From Progne subis subis (taxonomy: Eukaryota; Chordata; Aves; Passeriformes; Hirundinidae): 64,000 nucleotides of DNA. Positions 1 through 12,349 of this stretch are shown here, one piece after another. The DNA is taken from NCBI GenBank assembly GCA_022316685.1, contig JAKJHU010000036.1, positions 4,723,036 through 4,787,035 of the forward strand, read 5' to 3'. Below the pieces are notes generated by a model. It was not told where the DNA came from. It ran no database searches and saw only the letters and a program-made list of their open reading frames with translations. Within the stretch, counting starts at the first letter, position 1. Every line of letters starts with the position of its first letter. The translations under genes were made by a program, and so were the position numbers.

Positions 1-2605
1 GCATTTACGAGGATCTTCCAGAAAAGGAAATATACACAAATATAGAGCTACAGACAATTTAAATTCAGAGCAAAACTAAAGCATAGGGAAAAAAAAGAGA
101 CATGCTTCAGCACTGTGAATGTGAATATGAATATCATCATGCGGATGTTAACTAGCTGCCCCAATAATATAAGAATAGTATAAACAGAAGAATGAGAATG
201 GAATAGAGTAAACAAACTCACACTTGGCATAATGTTTCTCAAATGTTCTCCAATGCATTAAAAAAAAAGAAGAGCTCATCTTCTTGCTATAATACACTAC
301 TTCAGCCTTTAGTCATCAAACAATTTTTGCTGACTTGAATATTATATTGTCTTAATATACCTAAGATGTCTCCCAAAATTTTCAAACAGTGAAAACTCCT
401 AATAAAATCTCAGCAACAAATCTAAAATATCTTAAATTTTAAATCACAGGTTAGGACCTGACTTTCTTTCTAAAGTTTTCATTTACGGATTTAATTTTCC
501 AACTCAGCAAAATGAAAACATAATTTTTCCTATAGTTGTCAGTATTGCAGTCTAGATGTATGCACTTAAAATCAAACACTGGCTTCTTGATAATTAAAAT
601 CTTGAAAATTAAAAGAAATATCAGAACTTGGATTGAAATACATCTGATGCCTATACACATCCCTACTTACAAACACAGTGAAGTCATACCCAGATATGAT
701 TGCTTTCATTTGAACAAATTTTCACTAAACAGTGGTGTTAGCTGGCCATTTTTGATGATGGTGCATTCACAGGCCAGCCTTTTGGAGCTACAATATATTC
801 ATATATCACTCAACTTTGTGATAAAAACAGTTTTGGTTTGCAACACGGGATGTCTTGCCATATAAACAAATTTTGCCTTTGAGCCATTAGATGTGCTCCC
901 TGGCTAGAAGCTCCTGGTTGGTAGATGTATCAAAAGCAACATGTGGACTCAAAAAGAGGACAAGTGTAGCAAGAAGTGTTATTTTTACAATAATTTTTCA
1001 GACTTAAAATTATAAACGTTGTGATGTGCTTTTTTCTGTCAATTATTTCCTTTGACATCTGCATTTTTGGATCTGTTGGTCACCGAAATAAGTCTGTATT
1101 TTCAGAAGTTCCGGAACAGAAGTGAGGGAGATAAAGAGATTAACAGAAAGGAACTGGATTAACAGCATGTTTTAGTTCAGAGTTCCCTCAATCAAGTATC
1201 AGAAAAAGTTGCCAACACACCTAGGAAATGTGTTATCCAACACACTTGTTCTGATGCCCTGAAACTCAGATTCTACAGTGGCAATGTACACAGGAACTTG
1301 CAGCTACTGAACCATATCTTGAAAAACATTCTTGAAATGCATAATAAAATAGTATACATGACTATGTACGTTAGTGTTGAAATTCTAGGAAGGATTAATC
1401 TTATGTACTCTGGTACTCTGAAGTTGTTAGCACATTGCTTTTATCCCCTCTGAATAAAATCTGTGAGAGTTAAATGGGTTTCTTCTGGAAATCCATATTT
1501 TGCTTATTTGTACTTCTTCACACTTTCAAAACTTTAAAAGCATATTAATATCTCGACTTCAATAATTTTCTAACCGTATGTTCTGGAAATGACTATGCTT
1601 GGTTTGGATATGTTTCACAAAGTTCAGCTATGTGACTTGCATTGAATTTATGAGAATTATAGAAGCTAAACTGCTAAGCACTTATTTGAAAAGAAGTAAT
1701 GATTAATTACAGGTGTGTTGTAGAAACATCAGCTCCTATAGCAGATGATGAACATTATTTCGTTCAATATTAGAAAAATGAAGATGAGCAGTGCATTAAG
1801 TAGTTTAACACAGTGGGGAAAAGAACTACTTTACAAGTACTTGCTTGCTCCAAAACTTCACAGCATTCTATCACATAAGGCCCAGTTAACCAACTACACA
1901 CTATTTTCTATTCCAAGCAATCCTGCAGTTTGTAGATTTTAAGCAACAACTTATTGCCACTTGTGAAAGCTGCCTAGCATCACCAGCCACTGGGTGATTC
2001 CTCAAAACACTGGCAAGCCTGCAGTTCTACAGGAGAGGCACAAATGACAATGATGTTCAGAGAACAGATTATTAATAAATCAGCAATACATCACTAAGTA
2101 AGGTATGCAGGGTTATTACTTTCTTATAGCTACATCAGTCAGAGATCTAACAGTTCTATGGCTTGTTATGATGTCTGTTTCTGCACATTTTCAAGAATCG
2201 TACTCTAACTTCTAAGCAATTCCTACTTGCCTTTTGAGTACCAGTGTGTTAATAAGAAGACAAAAACACTGTAGCACAATCCTATTACAACTATTATAAT
2301 GAATCAGAATTTTTGCTTTTGATGTTGAGCCTTTGAACTTTTTTGCTTTGAAATTTAGTTATAAAACACACAAGTCTACCACAGAGAACACAGCTTATCT
2401 AGAGGGAACAATACCAAAAGGGATTTTTGGAAGGGAAAATATAAGACTATGTAAGATGGTAAATATTTTCCCTTGTCTCTTAATATTTTACCAAAACCAC
2501 CAGGTCGTATAAGTATAGGACTAAATGGATGTAATTTTAAGCTAAGAAGAAATAAAACAATTATATTAATATTTAAGGGAAAATTTAAAATAATCCATCT
2601 CATAC
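1..2605 (-). other. ADGRB3: ADGRB3 intron 3' of the TM2 exon (incomplete)
   Basis: This stretch starts with the 5' splice site of the TM2 exon (gtatgag on the minus strand, just below 2606) and runs off the window. The next ADGRB3 exon should encode extracellular loop 1 and TM3. I looked for its conserved SICTTTT and FLHFFFL segments on the minus strand and did not find them. The sequence is AT-rich with short random ORFs only, and I recognise no repeat in it. Confidence 0.8.
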
Positions 2606-2708
2606 CTTGTTATGTGTCTGAGTTTGTCCAACCAGGATAAGGATATTTGATGAGATAATCGACAGGCAAAAATTGATTAGAATTATGGACCTCTCAGATC
2701 TGATGTAC
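2606..2708 (-). CDS. ADGRB3: ADGRB3 coding exon: intracellular loop 1 and TM2
   Basis: This is a 103-bp internal exon of the adhesion GPCR ADGRB3 (BAI3), a neuronal and synaptic receptor. The first base completes an Arg codon split across the previous intron. The next 34 codons give intracellular loop 1 (YIRSERS), TM2 ([20 protein letters not shown]) and the start of extracellular loop 1 (QTQTHNK). These match the ADGRB3 family member as I know it, rather than ADGRB1 or ADGRB2. The 3' splice site is ttgaacag|g, after a T-rich tract, and the donor is AAG|gtatg. The exon ends in phase 0. The frame is unbroken and no key residue is lost. The upstream partner is the TM1 exon 2.8 kb away on the same strand. 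Confidence 0.97.
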
Positions 2709-5468
2709 CTGTTCAAAAAAACAAAGAGAGGGTATAAATTTTCTAAAAGGAAAACAACCAATAAGTCATCCAAAGCTTTGATTTAGTTCTTCCATTAAAT
2801 ATTGGAGATATTCTGAAAGAGAGGTGTTCCTTCTCATGTGCTCAGAAAGAGCATTAGAGAGCTATAACAATACAAACAAGAAAGCTACTATATTTTGATA
2901 GATATTTCACAATTTCCTCTTAGTATCTTGATGTATCTAAAAAATAATCTACCAGTGATTCCTTTGAAAACTGCTGGCAACACGGTTCTAACACCATACT
3001 GATAATAATGGGCTTACACGCATTCATGTCAGGAACTTCTTATGCTCTCTGCTTGTCCCTGGGAATATCCACAGCTGGCACAGACCACTCATAATTACTA
3101 ACTTCAGCAAAATATGGTGATTTACATAAACAGAAGATTTGATCCAGGATGCATACATAAGATGCAGATTGGTGGATGATACTATGGCAGTGAATTTTGA
3201 AACACATTACTGGGATAAAGATAACATTAATCTTGATGTTTCAATAGTGCTGTAGTATCTTCATAAGACTGAATGCCAAAAAATATCCAAATGTGTAAAG
3301 AAAGATTAAATTATAGCAGTGAACATCACAGTCACCCTTGAAAACTTATCATATTAATTTTACAAATATGCTGAAGATGAAAACGTCAAAAAGTCTTATT
3401 ACATATTTGCTTTCAAGGTGCAAGTGTTCTTGTTTTTCTATGTATAGCCTCTCATATGCTACAGGACAGAAAGATAATGATTACGGTTACAAAAGAAGCA
3501 CCTTTCTGACCTGATCTTTAGAGCTGTTAGCAGTAAATGTTGACTACTAAAATAAATGAAAGTTAAGGGTGCTCAGTTCCTCTGAAGACCATCCCATATC
3601 CTTATATATTCTACAACCTATACTATATGCTTCTCACTGTTGTTCAGTTAATATTGCTGTCTCCTCCTGAGATGTACACCCATAGCTGACTCTGAGGAAG
3701 TAGAAGAAAAGGCTGTTGAACCCACAGGAAATGCTGAGCTTTGGACACAAATGAAATTAATTATAGTTCTTTTTGCTTGCATATCAAGAGCATTACATTC
3801 TTTGTAACGTACAGCACTGTATTTTTTTAGTTAGTCAGAATACCACAGTCACATTCCTCATTAAAATATAGCAACATTCTTAAGGCTAATTCTATGTATT
3901 TGCTAACAAATACAAGAAGTCCAGTGCCTTTGTTCGCACAGAGAGCACACTGCTACTTTGTAACTTGTTAACTATTGATTCACCTGGGCCAACTCCCAAC
4001 ACTTAGTGCCCATGGATTAAAAACAACCTTAGTGGCTGAGTAAATACAGTGCAAAGGAGCTCTCAGCACTGACTTAAGCCATAAAGCATAACATTTTATC
4101 TTCACCTGGAAGTTTGCAGAATTGTAGTCACAGAATTGCTTGGGTTGGAAGAGAACTTAAAGTAATCTAGTTCCAACCCCCTCACAGGGGCAGGGACAAC
4201 CTGGACCAGGTTGCTCAAAACCCCATGCAAACTGGCCTCGAACACTTCCAGGGATGGGGCATCCACAGCTTCTATGGACAACCTGTTCCAGTGCCTCACC
4301 ACCCTCACAGTAAAGAATTTCTTCCTTGCACCTAATTTAAATAATGGAGTAGACCAGTTCCACTGAGCATGACAGTATTTCTATCCAAGTGCTAAATATA
4401 TCAGGGAGTGCAAAAAATAACACTATAGTTCTTCAGATGGGAATAATATCCTGAAATACTCTAATTCTTAGTTTTGACAGACAAGAACTGATAATTTTTA
4501 TAGTCTTTTATCATAACTTATGTAACTAGATATTCTTAATAATTATATATATTTCTAATCCTGAGTCTCTGTGGTACGTAAGAGTGATAGAGAAATGAGT
4601 GTAAAATTATCAAGCTGCTTCTAAAAGCAAAACTATATTGGTTGATTTTATATTACTATAAATGTATTGTTTCATCCCCTTGTTTCTTATTACTTTCATA
4701 AGAACTTATTTTACTTTAATTATTGAAAAAAGTTAAATGACAATCCATGTTCACTTTTTAAAAATATTTATTACTTTGCATGACTCTTCATCTTACTTTT
4801 CTGTTCCTTCTGCAGAAAGACATTATGCTATTTCTCATTATTTCTCATATTAATTTACTCCATAAGTATTTTTTGCACTTTTAAGTAAATATAATATTTT
4901 AATATTGTAAACTCAGGATGGTAATAAAGTCTATCACTGGAATGCACTCCCACACTATTTAAGACTATTTAATTTTGTGGTCTTTATTCAAACTTATAAC
5001 TGATGTGAACAAACTCAAAACCAGTTGACTGAAGCTCCCTAAATGTGCCACTTTGGTATTATTTTATATATAAATTTTAAAAATGTTAATGGGAGAAAAG
5101 CAGCTAAAGGTGTAGGCCAGAAGCCTCACATGAAATATATCACATATAAGAATCCTTCATTTAGCACTATGAATACCCCACCAAAAGAGCAATACCATTC
5201 CCACTGAAGTGGAGAAAGAGAGGAGAAAGAGAAGAGTGGGGCAATATCATCATCATCAGGCCAAAACTGTTCAATCACAGCAACAAATGCTTCAAAGCAT
5301 GCACTTGATTTTCCTTTTTTTTTTTTTTTTTTTCCCCCCTCACTTTCCAAGCATAAAATGTGGGCTCTCTTTATGTTTTAATGAGAGCTCTTGAATGGTC
5401 TCTTTAAACTGCAATTCAAATAAATATAACAGCATCTTTATATTTAGCTTTCTCAACCTGTTACGTAC
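2709..5468 (-). other. ADGRB3: ADGRB3 intron between TM1 and TM2 exons
   Basis: This 2.76-kb intron is bounded by the donor gtacgtaa and the acceptor ttgaacag on the minus strand. It contains one CR1 3' fragment (about 4117-4342), a T run at 5315-5333 and otherwise AT-rich sequence. I see no further exon. Confidence 0.9.
4117..4342 (-). mobile_element. CR1 LINE 3' fragment
   Basis: Read on the minus strand, this matches the 3' untranslated end of avian CR1. It includes the conserved stretch around AGGGTGGTGAGGCACTGGA, then the CATCCCTGGAAGTG region, the GGTTGGAACTAGAT motif and a decayed ATTCTGTGA-type terminus near 4120-4132. It is 5'-truncated, as most CR1 copies are, and has no coding capacity. 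It lies in sense orientation inside the ADGRB3 intron. Boundaries are approximate because no target duplication was identified. Confidence 0.92.
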
Positions 5469-5572
5469 CTCCATAATGCTGCATAGACAACTGCTAGAGT
5501 GATCAAGGCCAAGCAGGAAAGACCACTGCCTACTATTAAGGTCACTGAGGGTGTACCAGATGATTCCATGAT
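5469..5572 (-). CDS. ADGRB3: ADGRB3 coding exon: TM1
   Basis: This 104-bp internal exon of ADGRB3 begins in phase 0 with codons for IMESSG, the linker between the tethered agonist and the membrane. It continues through TM1 (core [20 protein letters not shown]) to YAALW, and the last two bases are the start of a split Arg codon completed in the next exon. The acceptor is ttgtaactttcag and the donor is GAG|gtacgtaa. The residues are those expected of ADGRB3. The Met at 5569-5567 is the first in-frame ATG for any transcript that starts just upstream of the GPS exon, so a short form beginning at TM1 is possible (see the CpG island entry). Confidence 0.97.
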
Positions 5573-5640
5573 CTGAAAGTTACAACAGGCAACCATGAAG
5601 AAAAAAACATCCTCCAGCAATTAAACTAACAAGTCAAATG

Positions 5641-5672
<32 letters not shown>

Positions 5673-7199
5673 TTAAAAGCCGAAAAACTGAAAAACTATC
5701 ACAGATAGTTTCAGTAATATTAGTTATGAAGAAGAAATCAACTTAATTCCAAAACTGATCCCTATATAACTCTGAGATCTGCTTAATACATTCTTTAGAG
5801 GTCTCTGAGCTTTAAAATGCCTTGTAATACCTGCATGATACTTTGGAAAATAAACTAGCAATATTAAAGTGTAACAGGAGGCTATGATGTTAGCACAAGT
5901 TTAAATTGTGCCTGGCATAACTTCTCTTCAAAAGTAGCACTGTTTAGAATTGTACATTAAACAAACAGCTTGGTTTCACTCTAATATATTGAAGATAATC
6001 CAGTAATTTGTCTCATAATTTGATTCATGCTTGTTGCAGAATGACCAAACTTTCTGACTTTTAATAACTTTGACTTCAATCACTATTCTCACATGCTTAA
6101 TTTCCTTGGGCCTGTGACTGCCTAGAAGGAATGGCAGGATATCTATGGCAACAGTATCATAAGCCTTCATAAAAAAACCCACACATTCAGAATGATTTCA
6201 TTTTTACTCTGTGTATTAATAAAAAAATGAAAATAAATGAATGACCTTGAAAACAAACTAGCTTTCCCTGCTGTAAGGGAAACTATTATCCTCAGATATC
6301 AGGTCAGCTTTACTCCTCTGTATATATATCTACTCATGTTCTGAAACATACCTGGGTTTTTCTAATAAATATGGGAAAAAATTGGATCTAAAAGTTTTAA
6401 AGGATATCATGCCTGGTTTACCTAAATGCTTTTTAAGCTTCAGGGATGTATTATAAATTACATTTATCAAGATATCGTTTGTCACCCAAATAGGATATAA
6501 GACAGATGTACTTTTAGGCCAGATCTCAGGCAGAAAGTAGTATTTTATTTCAACCACTTTTTTTCCCAAATGGATTTACTTTGCTATTAAAAAGAGTCTG
6601 TTCATATGTTTCCAAAACCAGGAAAATGAAATCATGCTCTAGCAGGATAACTTCACAAATATTTGCTTTTCAGCTGTTTTTACGTTCAATAATATCGGGA
6701 GTGTCTACTCATACACTTAATGTCCCCTCTTTCTCAAGAAAACTTGATTATTTCTCTTACATCATATCAACAGACTACATAGAAAATCTGTGCTGAAAAT
6801 GTCCAATGCAGATCTGCAATCTGTTTAACTACAGTATCTGGGGTTTTCCTACCAAGAGCAATGATAGAGACCCGCACGTTCCCTTAATCGTTCAATACAA
6901 AAGTTTTCTACACATTCGCACCACAATTACAAGGCTTTCTCTAAAAAAATTATAGAGTTCGAGATCACGCAAATTTCACTAGGATTTAGTTGTATCTCAG
7001 AATCTGGAATTCATTTATCTGAGACACCGTAGACACCGGGAGACTAACATTTGATTACCTGCAATATTAAACAATTCCTCAATGCAACGTCTGCAATATA
7101 CCTGAGAGGAAAGCTGGACCAGCTCCCCCCTCCCCCCGCAGTCCCCCCCGCATTCCCTTTTGCATTAAAACTGGATTTTCCCCCCTCTTTGTTACTTAC
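5573..7199 (-). other. ADGRB3: ADGRB3 intron between GPS and TM1 exons
   Basis: This 1.63-kb intron runs from the donor gtaagtaac to the acceptor actttcag on the minus strand. It holds a pure A run of 24 at 5641-5664 and a C-rich patch at 7125-7150. I recognise no other element in it. Confidence 0.9.
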
Positions 7200-7326
7200 T
7201 ATTTCTCTAGGTTGCTGAGCCAAAATGGCGAAGGTAGAGAGACGATCACATAAGCATTTCGTATGGGATGCATCGGTAAGCACAGTTTTACATCCCTGGG
7301 TGGACCAGGTTCCCAAAGAGTCGTTC
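7200..7326 (-). CDS. ADGRB3: ADGRB3 coding exon: GPS motif and tethered agonist
   Basis: This 127-bp exon encodes the C-terminal part of the GAIN domain, with the GPCR proteolysis site (GPS). One base completes the previous codon; 42 codons then read from [12 protein letters not shown] to QQPREI. Diagnostic features are the Trp followed by the GC pair, the CLC pair, and the STFAIL segment that forms the tethered agonist. The cleavage triplet reads R-L-S instead of the canonical H-L-T/S, which matches my memory of mammalian ADGRB3. The general-base His is therefore missing and self-cleavage is expected to be weak or absent (inference). The acceptor is ctctctctcctttacag and the donor is ATA|gtaagtaac. 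Upstream of the acceptor the frame is closed by a stop at 7371-7373 with no ATG between. Confidence 0.98.
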
Positions 7327-7373
7327 CTGTAAAGGAGAGAGAGAGGAGGGGGTGGGGGAAATGGGGGTAATTA

Positions 7374-7628
7374 CGCCTGACGGCCGGTTCCGTGAGGAGA
7401 CAATGCAGCGGCGCGGCGAGGAGCGCGCCGCGGAGTTGGCGGCCGGCGGCGGGCGCTCGCGGCGGGGCAGGGCGGGCAGGGCGCGGAGCTGTCCGGGCGG
7501 CGGTGCTGAGCCCCGCCAGCCGCGGCAGCAGCCGCCCCCTGCGCTGCCAGCCACCTCCGAGCCTCACCAGAGCGCTGCGAAAAACTCATCGGGGGAAGAG
7601 GGGGAGGCTTTGTTTCTCTCTCGCGCGC
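7374..7628 (-). promoter_or_regulatory. CpG island upstream of GPS exon; candidate internal promoter
   Basis: About 255 bp are strongly GC-rich with roughly 35 CpG dinucleotides by eye, in a region that is otherwise AT-rich and CpG-poor. Sp1-type GC boxes are visible at 7461-7468 (GGCGGGGC), 7471-7476 and 7495-7500. No clear TATA box is seen. On the gene strand the island ends about 50 bp before the GPS exon's splice acceptor. That position suggests an internal, possibly bidirectional, promoter that could produce an ADGRB3 transcript lacking the ectodomain. The promoter role and the strand are inferences. The ORFs that cross the island on both strands are low-complexity Arg/Ala/Pro reading frames and are not supported as coding. 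Confidence 0.6.
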
Positions 7629-7924
7629 TTTTTTTTTTTTTTTTTTTTTTTTTTTTTCCCCTACCCGCTCTGTTTCTGGTCTTTTGTGAGAAATCTGATG
7701 TTCCGTAGTTGCAGCGTCTTTTTGGTCCCTATCTTTCTCCACTCCCCAACACCCCACCCCCCCCCCCCCCCTTCGTGCGTGTGGCTAGGTTAAAAGCATG
7801 TGGTTCTCAAACGGCTGCCTGGGTTATGCCAGTTGGACCGGGAGATGCCGGATCTTCTGTTCCGACTGCTATTTTTGCTGAGGATTTGGGATTTTTTTTT
7901 TTTAATTTTTTTTTTTTTTTTTTT
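7629..7924. repeat. Homopolymer cluster beside the CpG island
   Basis: A run of 29 T (7629-7657), a run of 15 C (7757-7771), and T runs of 12 and 19 (7892-7903 and 7906-7924) lie within 300 bp of the island. Such runs are unstable and hard to sequence, so exact lengths should be treated with caution. Confidence 0.95.
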
Positions 7925-8594
7925 GGTTGTTGCTTTTAGCTAGCAGCCTTAGAAATTTCACCCTGGAAACGGCAGCATCAGATGCCTCCAACTCTTGCCT
8001 TAGCTCCAGCAGAGGGGTGGATTTCAATACAGCAGCACACATCACCAAAGAGACACACGAGTTCGCCCTCCCGACATCACTCAGTCAACTCGCCTGTCCC
8101 TGGTTCCCTCCCCCTTCTCGATTCTTTTTCTTGGGGTGGCAGCACCAAGCTAACCCCGAGTCAAAGCAATCGTTTGGTGGCACCTTTCACCAACCACCCC
8201 TAAACAAAACAGGATGATTAACACAGCCCCCGAATTCAATTAGACATTCAATATGCTAATGCGAGGTCTGAAACCCACCCCAGCAGAACAATAAAAATGG
8301 TATCAACCCACGTTTTCTTTGTGCAAGCAAGGAGAAGGAGAGACAAAAATCATCTCTCCCGTTTCCTGAACTGCAGTGGGGAGTGGGAAAATATTTTCTA
8401 CAGGAAAAAGGGGTTGGTTTCAACTACAGCAAACATATTATCTTTACATGTGTTATATTTAGAGAACAACTGGGTTTCTTTAATCTTTTTTCCCCTCCTT
8501 TCATGTCCAAGGAGCAACTGCAGTGACTCTGCTGCCAGCAGCAGCATGTGTGCTGTCAATTCCTGTCCATTTCACCTCAGGTCACTAAATGACT

Positions 8595-8595
<1 letters not shown>
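7925..8595. other. Flank of CpG island, no gene seen
   Basis: This is mixed-composition sequence with modest GC and short ORFs. No recognised domain, repeat family or RNA gene is visible. Confidence 0.6.
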
Positions 8596-8649
<54 letters not shown>

Positions 8650-8660
8650 AAAAAGAAAGG
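8596..8660. repeat. Poly(A) run of 52 followed by A/G-rich tail
   Basis: Fifty-two consecutive A (8596-8647) are followed by GA-rich sequence. The run looks like a retroposed poly(A) tail, but the sequence to its left is not a gene copy I recognise and I found no convincing target duplication. It may be a simple homopolymer expansion. Confidence 0.9.
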
Positions 8661-11600
8661 TCGAAGAAACAAGGAAGGGGAATAAAAATTTCCAGTCCTG
8701 TGACCACCCTTGCTTCACCTCTTCTGCCTTGACAACACACCTCTGTAAGTGATTCTATATGCCAGGGCCCTCATGCAAAGGCAATTTGTTATCCCAAGCC
8801 TGCTCTCAGAGTGCAGTTCACCCCAGGCCACCTCAGCATTTTGTGCCACTAGTTTTTGAACACGCCAGATGCAACTCTTACACACTATTGTCTTCAAAAC
8901 AGAATCCTGTAATAAACAAAACAAACAGCAACTGTGGGAAACAATTGAGAGAAAATCACCAATTCTTCAAGCCACTAAAGCAGTTTATTAGCTTTCCCTT
9001 GCAAATTGTGTCTTTCAGAGAGCCACAGGCTAAATCAAGATCCACTTTGAAAAATACAGTTACATATTTTAAACTCAAAGCATTATCTTCTGGATAACTT
9101 AAACAATTTATTTTATTAGCTTTCTTGTCTCTTCTCTTATTGTGGCACACAGTTAAGGCCAAATGAAATGTGTTTATCTTTGCTGATTAAATATTAAGGA
9201 TTGATAGCTTAAGAGAAATTGGCATATTTAAAAACAAAAGGATTATATTATTCATCCTGAGAATGAGATTTAATAAATTGAATTCACCCTATGCTGAAAA
9301 GCATTGGATGCACAATACATCCAGTTAGCACTAAATCCTTGCAGACGGTGTCCAAGGCACAAGAGTTAAAAAAGTTCTAATTATAAATTCACAGACACCA
9401 CTTTAGTTTAAAACAAAGCATCTGTTAAAATTAAAATTATATTTAAATTACTATAAATCATGGGCAGACCATCAGGTTTACACTGGTTCATTCAGTTCTT
9501 CAAGTCACTTGCACAAATAAAAATTTCCAGTCATAGATAACTGAGTCACAAATACAATACGTATTTTGCAAAAATTTTTCAATACTAGTGAAAATTTTGT
9601 AGAATTTCCAAAAGCAGTCTGAAATGAACAAAGCAGTCTAATTGGGTTCCACAATAAGACATCATGGCAGGAGCAGTCAATCTAATATGGACACATTTTA
9701 CATTTTATTGTTCATTTTTTTCAGTGATACACTTCAATTTCTTGCTTAACAGCATTATGTTTTTATATATTGCAGATCAAAATTCATTAAATAAGTTCCT
9801 TCTTTCTTGTAATTTGTGCAGTTAAAAAGAAAAAAAAAACACAACTCATTAATAAATATATTTGTAGTGTGTTGAAATTACGGCTAAGAGAAGCTGCACA
9901 GAATGTTACACTAAATCCATGAAAGAGACTGAGTAATGAGCAGGACCAGAAGAAAAGTGTAACTGCAATTTGTTTCACGAGGCTTATGCCAGCAGAACAG
10001 CAAATGCACGATTACTAATTCCCTCAGAGATGCTGGTAATTTTGACTTGTTGACATAAAGTAATGATTTGGTTTTAGTTATAAGTAAATAAAGAATGGAA
10101 ATACAGGATTAAAACAGATATATTGCATTTAGTACATCTCAATGCAACACTTTTTATGAAGTACTCCATCTATAATCTGTCCCTCTTGTAAGGCAACTCT
10201 TCTGGTCTAACCAGAATCTATCTCATACTTAGAAGCTTCATTCCTTTTTGGTGTGATTGAGGGTTATCATATGAATATGCAAAAGGGCACCTATTATTCC
10301 TGTGGATCTTTCTTGTTATGCAGAACAGCTATAAAGGAGTGACAGGTACTATTAACACATGTTCTATTTATATCAAGGGAAATTATTGAATTAAAAATAT
10401 CTAGCAAATATAGATGTAGGTTCATGCCCATTATTGGCAATTTTTGTACTCTTCTACTGAATTACAGATGATTTAATCAACCTGGCAGAACTCCCATGAT
10501 AGAAGGAAAGGAATTCCCAAGAAGCACAGATTCACCATTGCAGATCTTGTGTCATCCTGCAGTTGAGGCAGGGAAAAAAGCAAGGGAACCAGGGAAATAG
10601 GGGGGCAAAAGTGTAAGTAGGATGTAATTTGGGCCTATGTATTGATGGGTAATATGGCATATGGACCAAGAACACCCTCAGCTCCAACACTTATCTGCAA
10701 GTATGCCCTCCTCCAAGTAGTCTTGCAGCTAGTGGAATGTAGGAGTGTCTTTTCAGTACCCTTTCCGAGTTTAAGGTGAACTTCCTGTTCTATGCAACAA
10801 AAATGGTGGCCAAAAGTTATACAGAAAATTGTTTTAATAATATATTATATACAAGGGAAAAAATGAGTTTTACTCACATAATATATTATGCAATATTGCA
10901 TAATTATGCTTACTACTGAAAAACTATATTACTATCTCAGATATCAAAATGGAAATGTAGTTTATAAGACAGGACCATCTTTGTAAAACAAAAAATTCAC
11001 TCATGACACAATTGCTTATCTGACAATGACAGTCAGGCCACATTTTATATTCTAGCAACTGTTTCCCTTATTTTGTAGCATTTGTCTTGGTTTCATGACA
11101 TGATTAATCATTTACTTTTTAAAAAAATAATTCATAGTACACACCTTTAACTAATTGCATTGGTTTGTTTACTTTAACTTCCTGATATATAAAAATCAGT
11201 TTTAACTTTGTTATCAGTCACTCACTTAATAAAGGACTTCATCTCATACCATACACTGTTTACTTTATTAGTGTATGTTGAAGAAATATTTTTCAAATGA
11301 AAGACTTTAACTTTTTTAATGGAGATTCTGTGAGACAAAGAAAGCTAACAACACCTAAGCAAACACTTTTCCCCAGACTAACAACTAGTAATCCAAGTAG
11401 TTGCCTGGGTTTTGATCATCATAAACAAAGAGTTAACATCTTGGTATACATCTACAATGGCAGCCTACTCTAGTAATTTCTTTGCTGATTGATGACTGTG
11501 GTTGAATTAGGATAAGAAAGCTTTTTGTTATATTACTTGAGTAACAGCAAGAAGCTGTTATTTAATTATTTATTTACATCTTTGTAGAAAGCAAACTACA

Positions 11601-12349
11601 CAGAATTTAAGAAATTATAGTATTATTTCTGCTGAGATGATTTTCATTCTTCTTAACTCTTCTGTATGTACTTTTTTTTTCCCCCCCTTTGTTTTTTCTT
11701 TGTTTTTTTTTTCTTCTCCTGTTCAACTACATGCTGTTTTTTCTTTAGGACTGAGTTTGGTATTCCAACACCATTCTCAGTAAAGAATGACATATAATGA
11801 TAAGAAGCCCATAGAAAATGCAAACATTAGAATTTTTTAGCTGGCAAAAGGCAGGAGAAAGCTCGTGGCCCTTATGAATGGCAGGTTACAAACATCACAG
11901 TGTCTGTTTAGATGTGCTAGCTGGCACATTAGTGAAGATAGTCCTTTTCACACCTGCTTGCCTCCTTACTCCTGGACCTAAAATCCCAGGGAAGTCATAA
12001 GGAAGGCTCAACTGCAGGAGTCTCCTTTCAGTTGTGCACGTTCATACATCTGAGACATGACCTAACTCTTAGCATGCACAATTTCTTCTGTGATCAGTCT
12101 TATTCCTATCAGCAGTATATGGCAGCATCTGGTTTATCACCACAGTCTTTCCCCCCGCTCCAAAAAAAAAGTAATATAAAGAAAAAAGAGAAAAAAAATA
12201 GGACAAAGAAAATGTGGTTATGAACACACTTTCCTTAATAATGTCACACATAAAACTGCAGTTTAAAAAACTATTGTTTACCCTGAAATTGTTAATATGA
12301 TTAACATTAGGTCATTATGACTTAGGGCTTTCTTTCCCTGCATAGAATT
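8661..12349. other. Intronic sequence, nothing recognised
   Basis: AT-rich unique-looking sequence. I see no exon with matching splice signals, no transposon family and no RNA gene. Confidence 0.6.

Noticed and set aside
536..865. 109-codon plus-strand ORF
   Set aside because: No domain, no promoter or splice support, and AT-rich codon use typical of random intronic ORFs.
7199..7793. Several overlapping ORFs of 88-133 codons across the CpG island on both strands
   Set aside because: High GC removes stop codons. The peptides are Arg/Ala/Pro-rich and differ in every frame, and some read through the GPS exon in the wrong frame.
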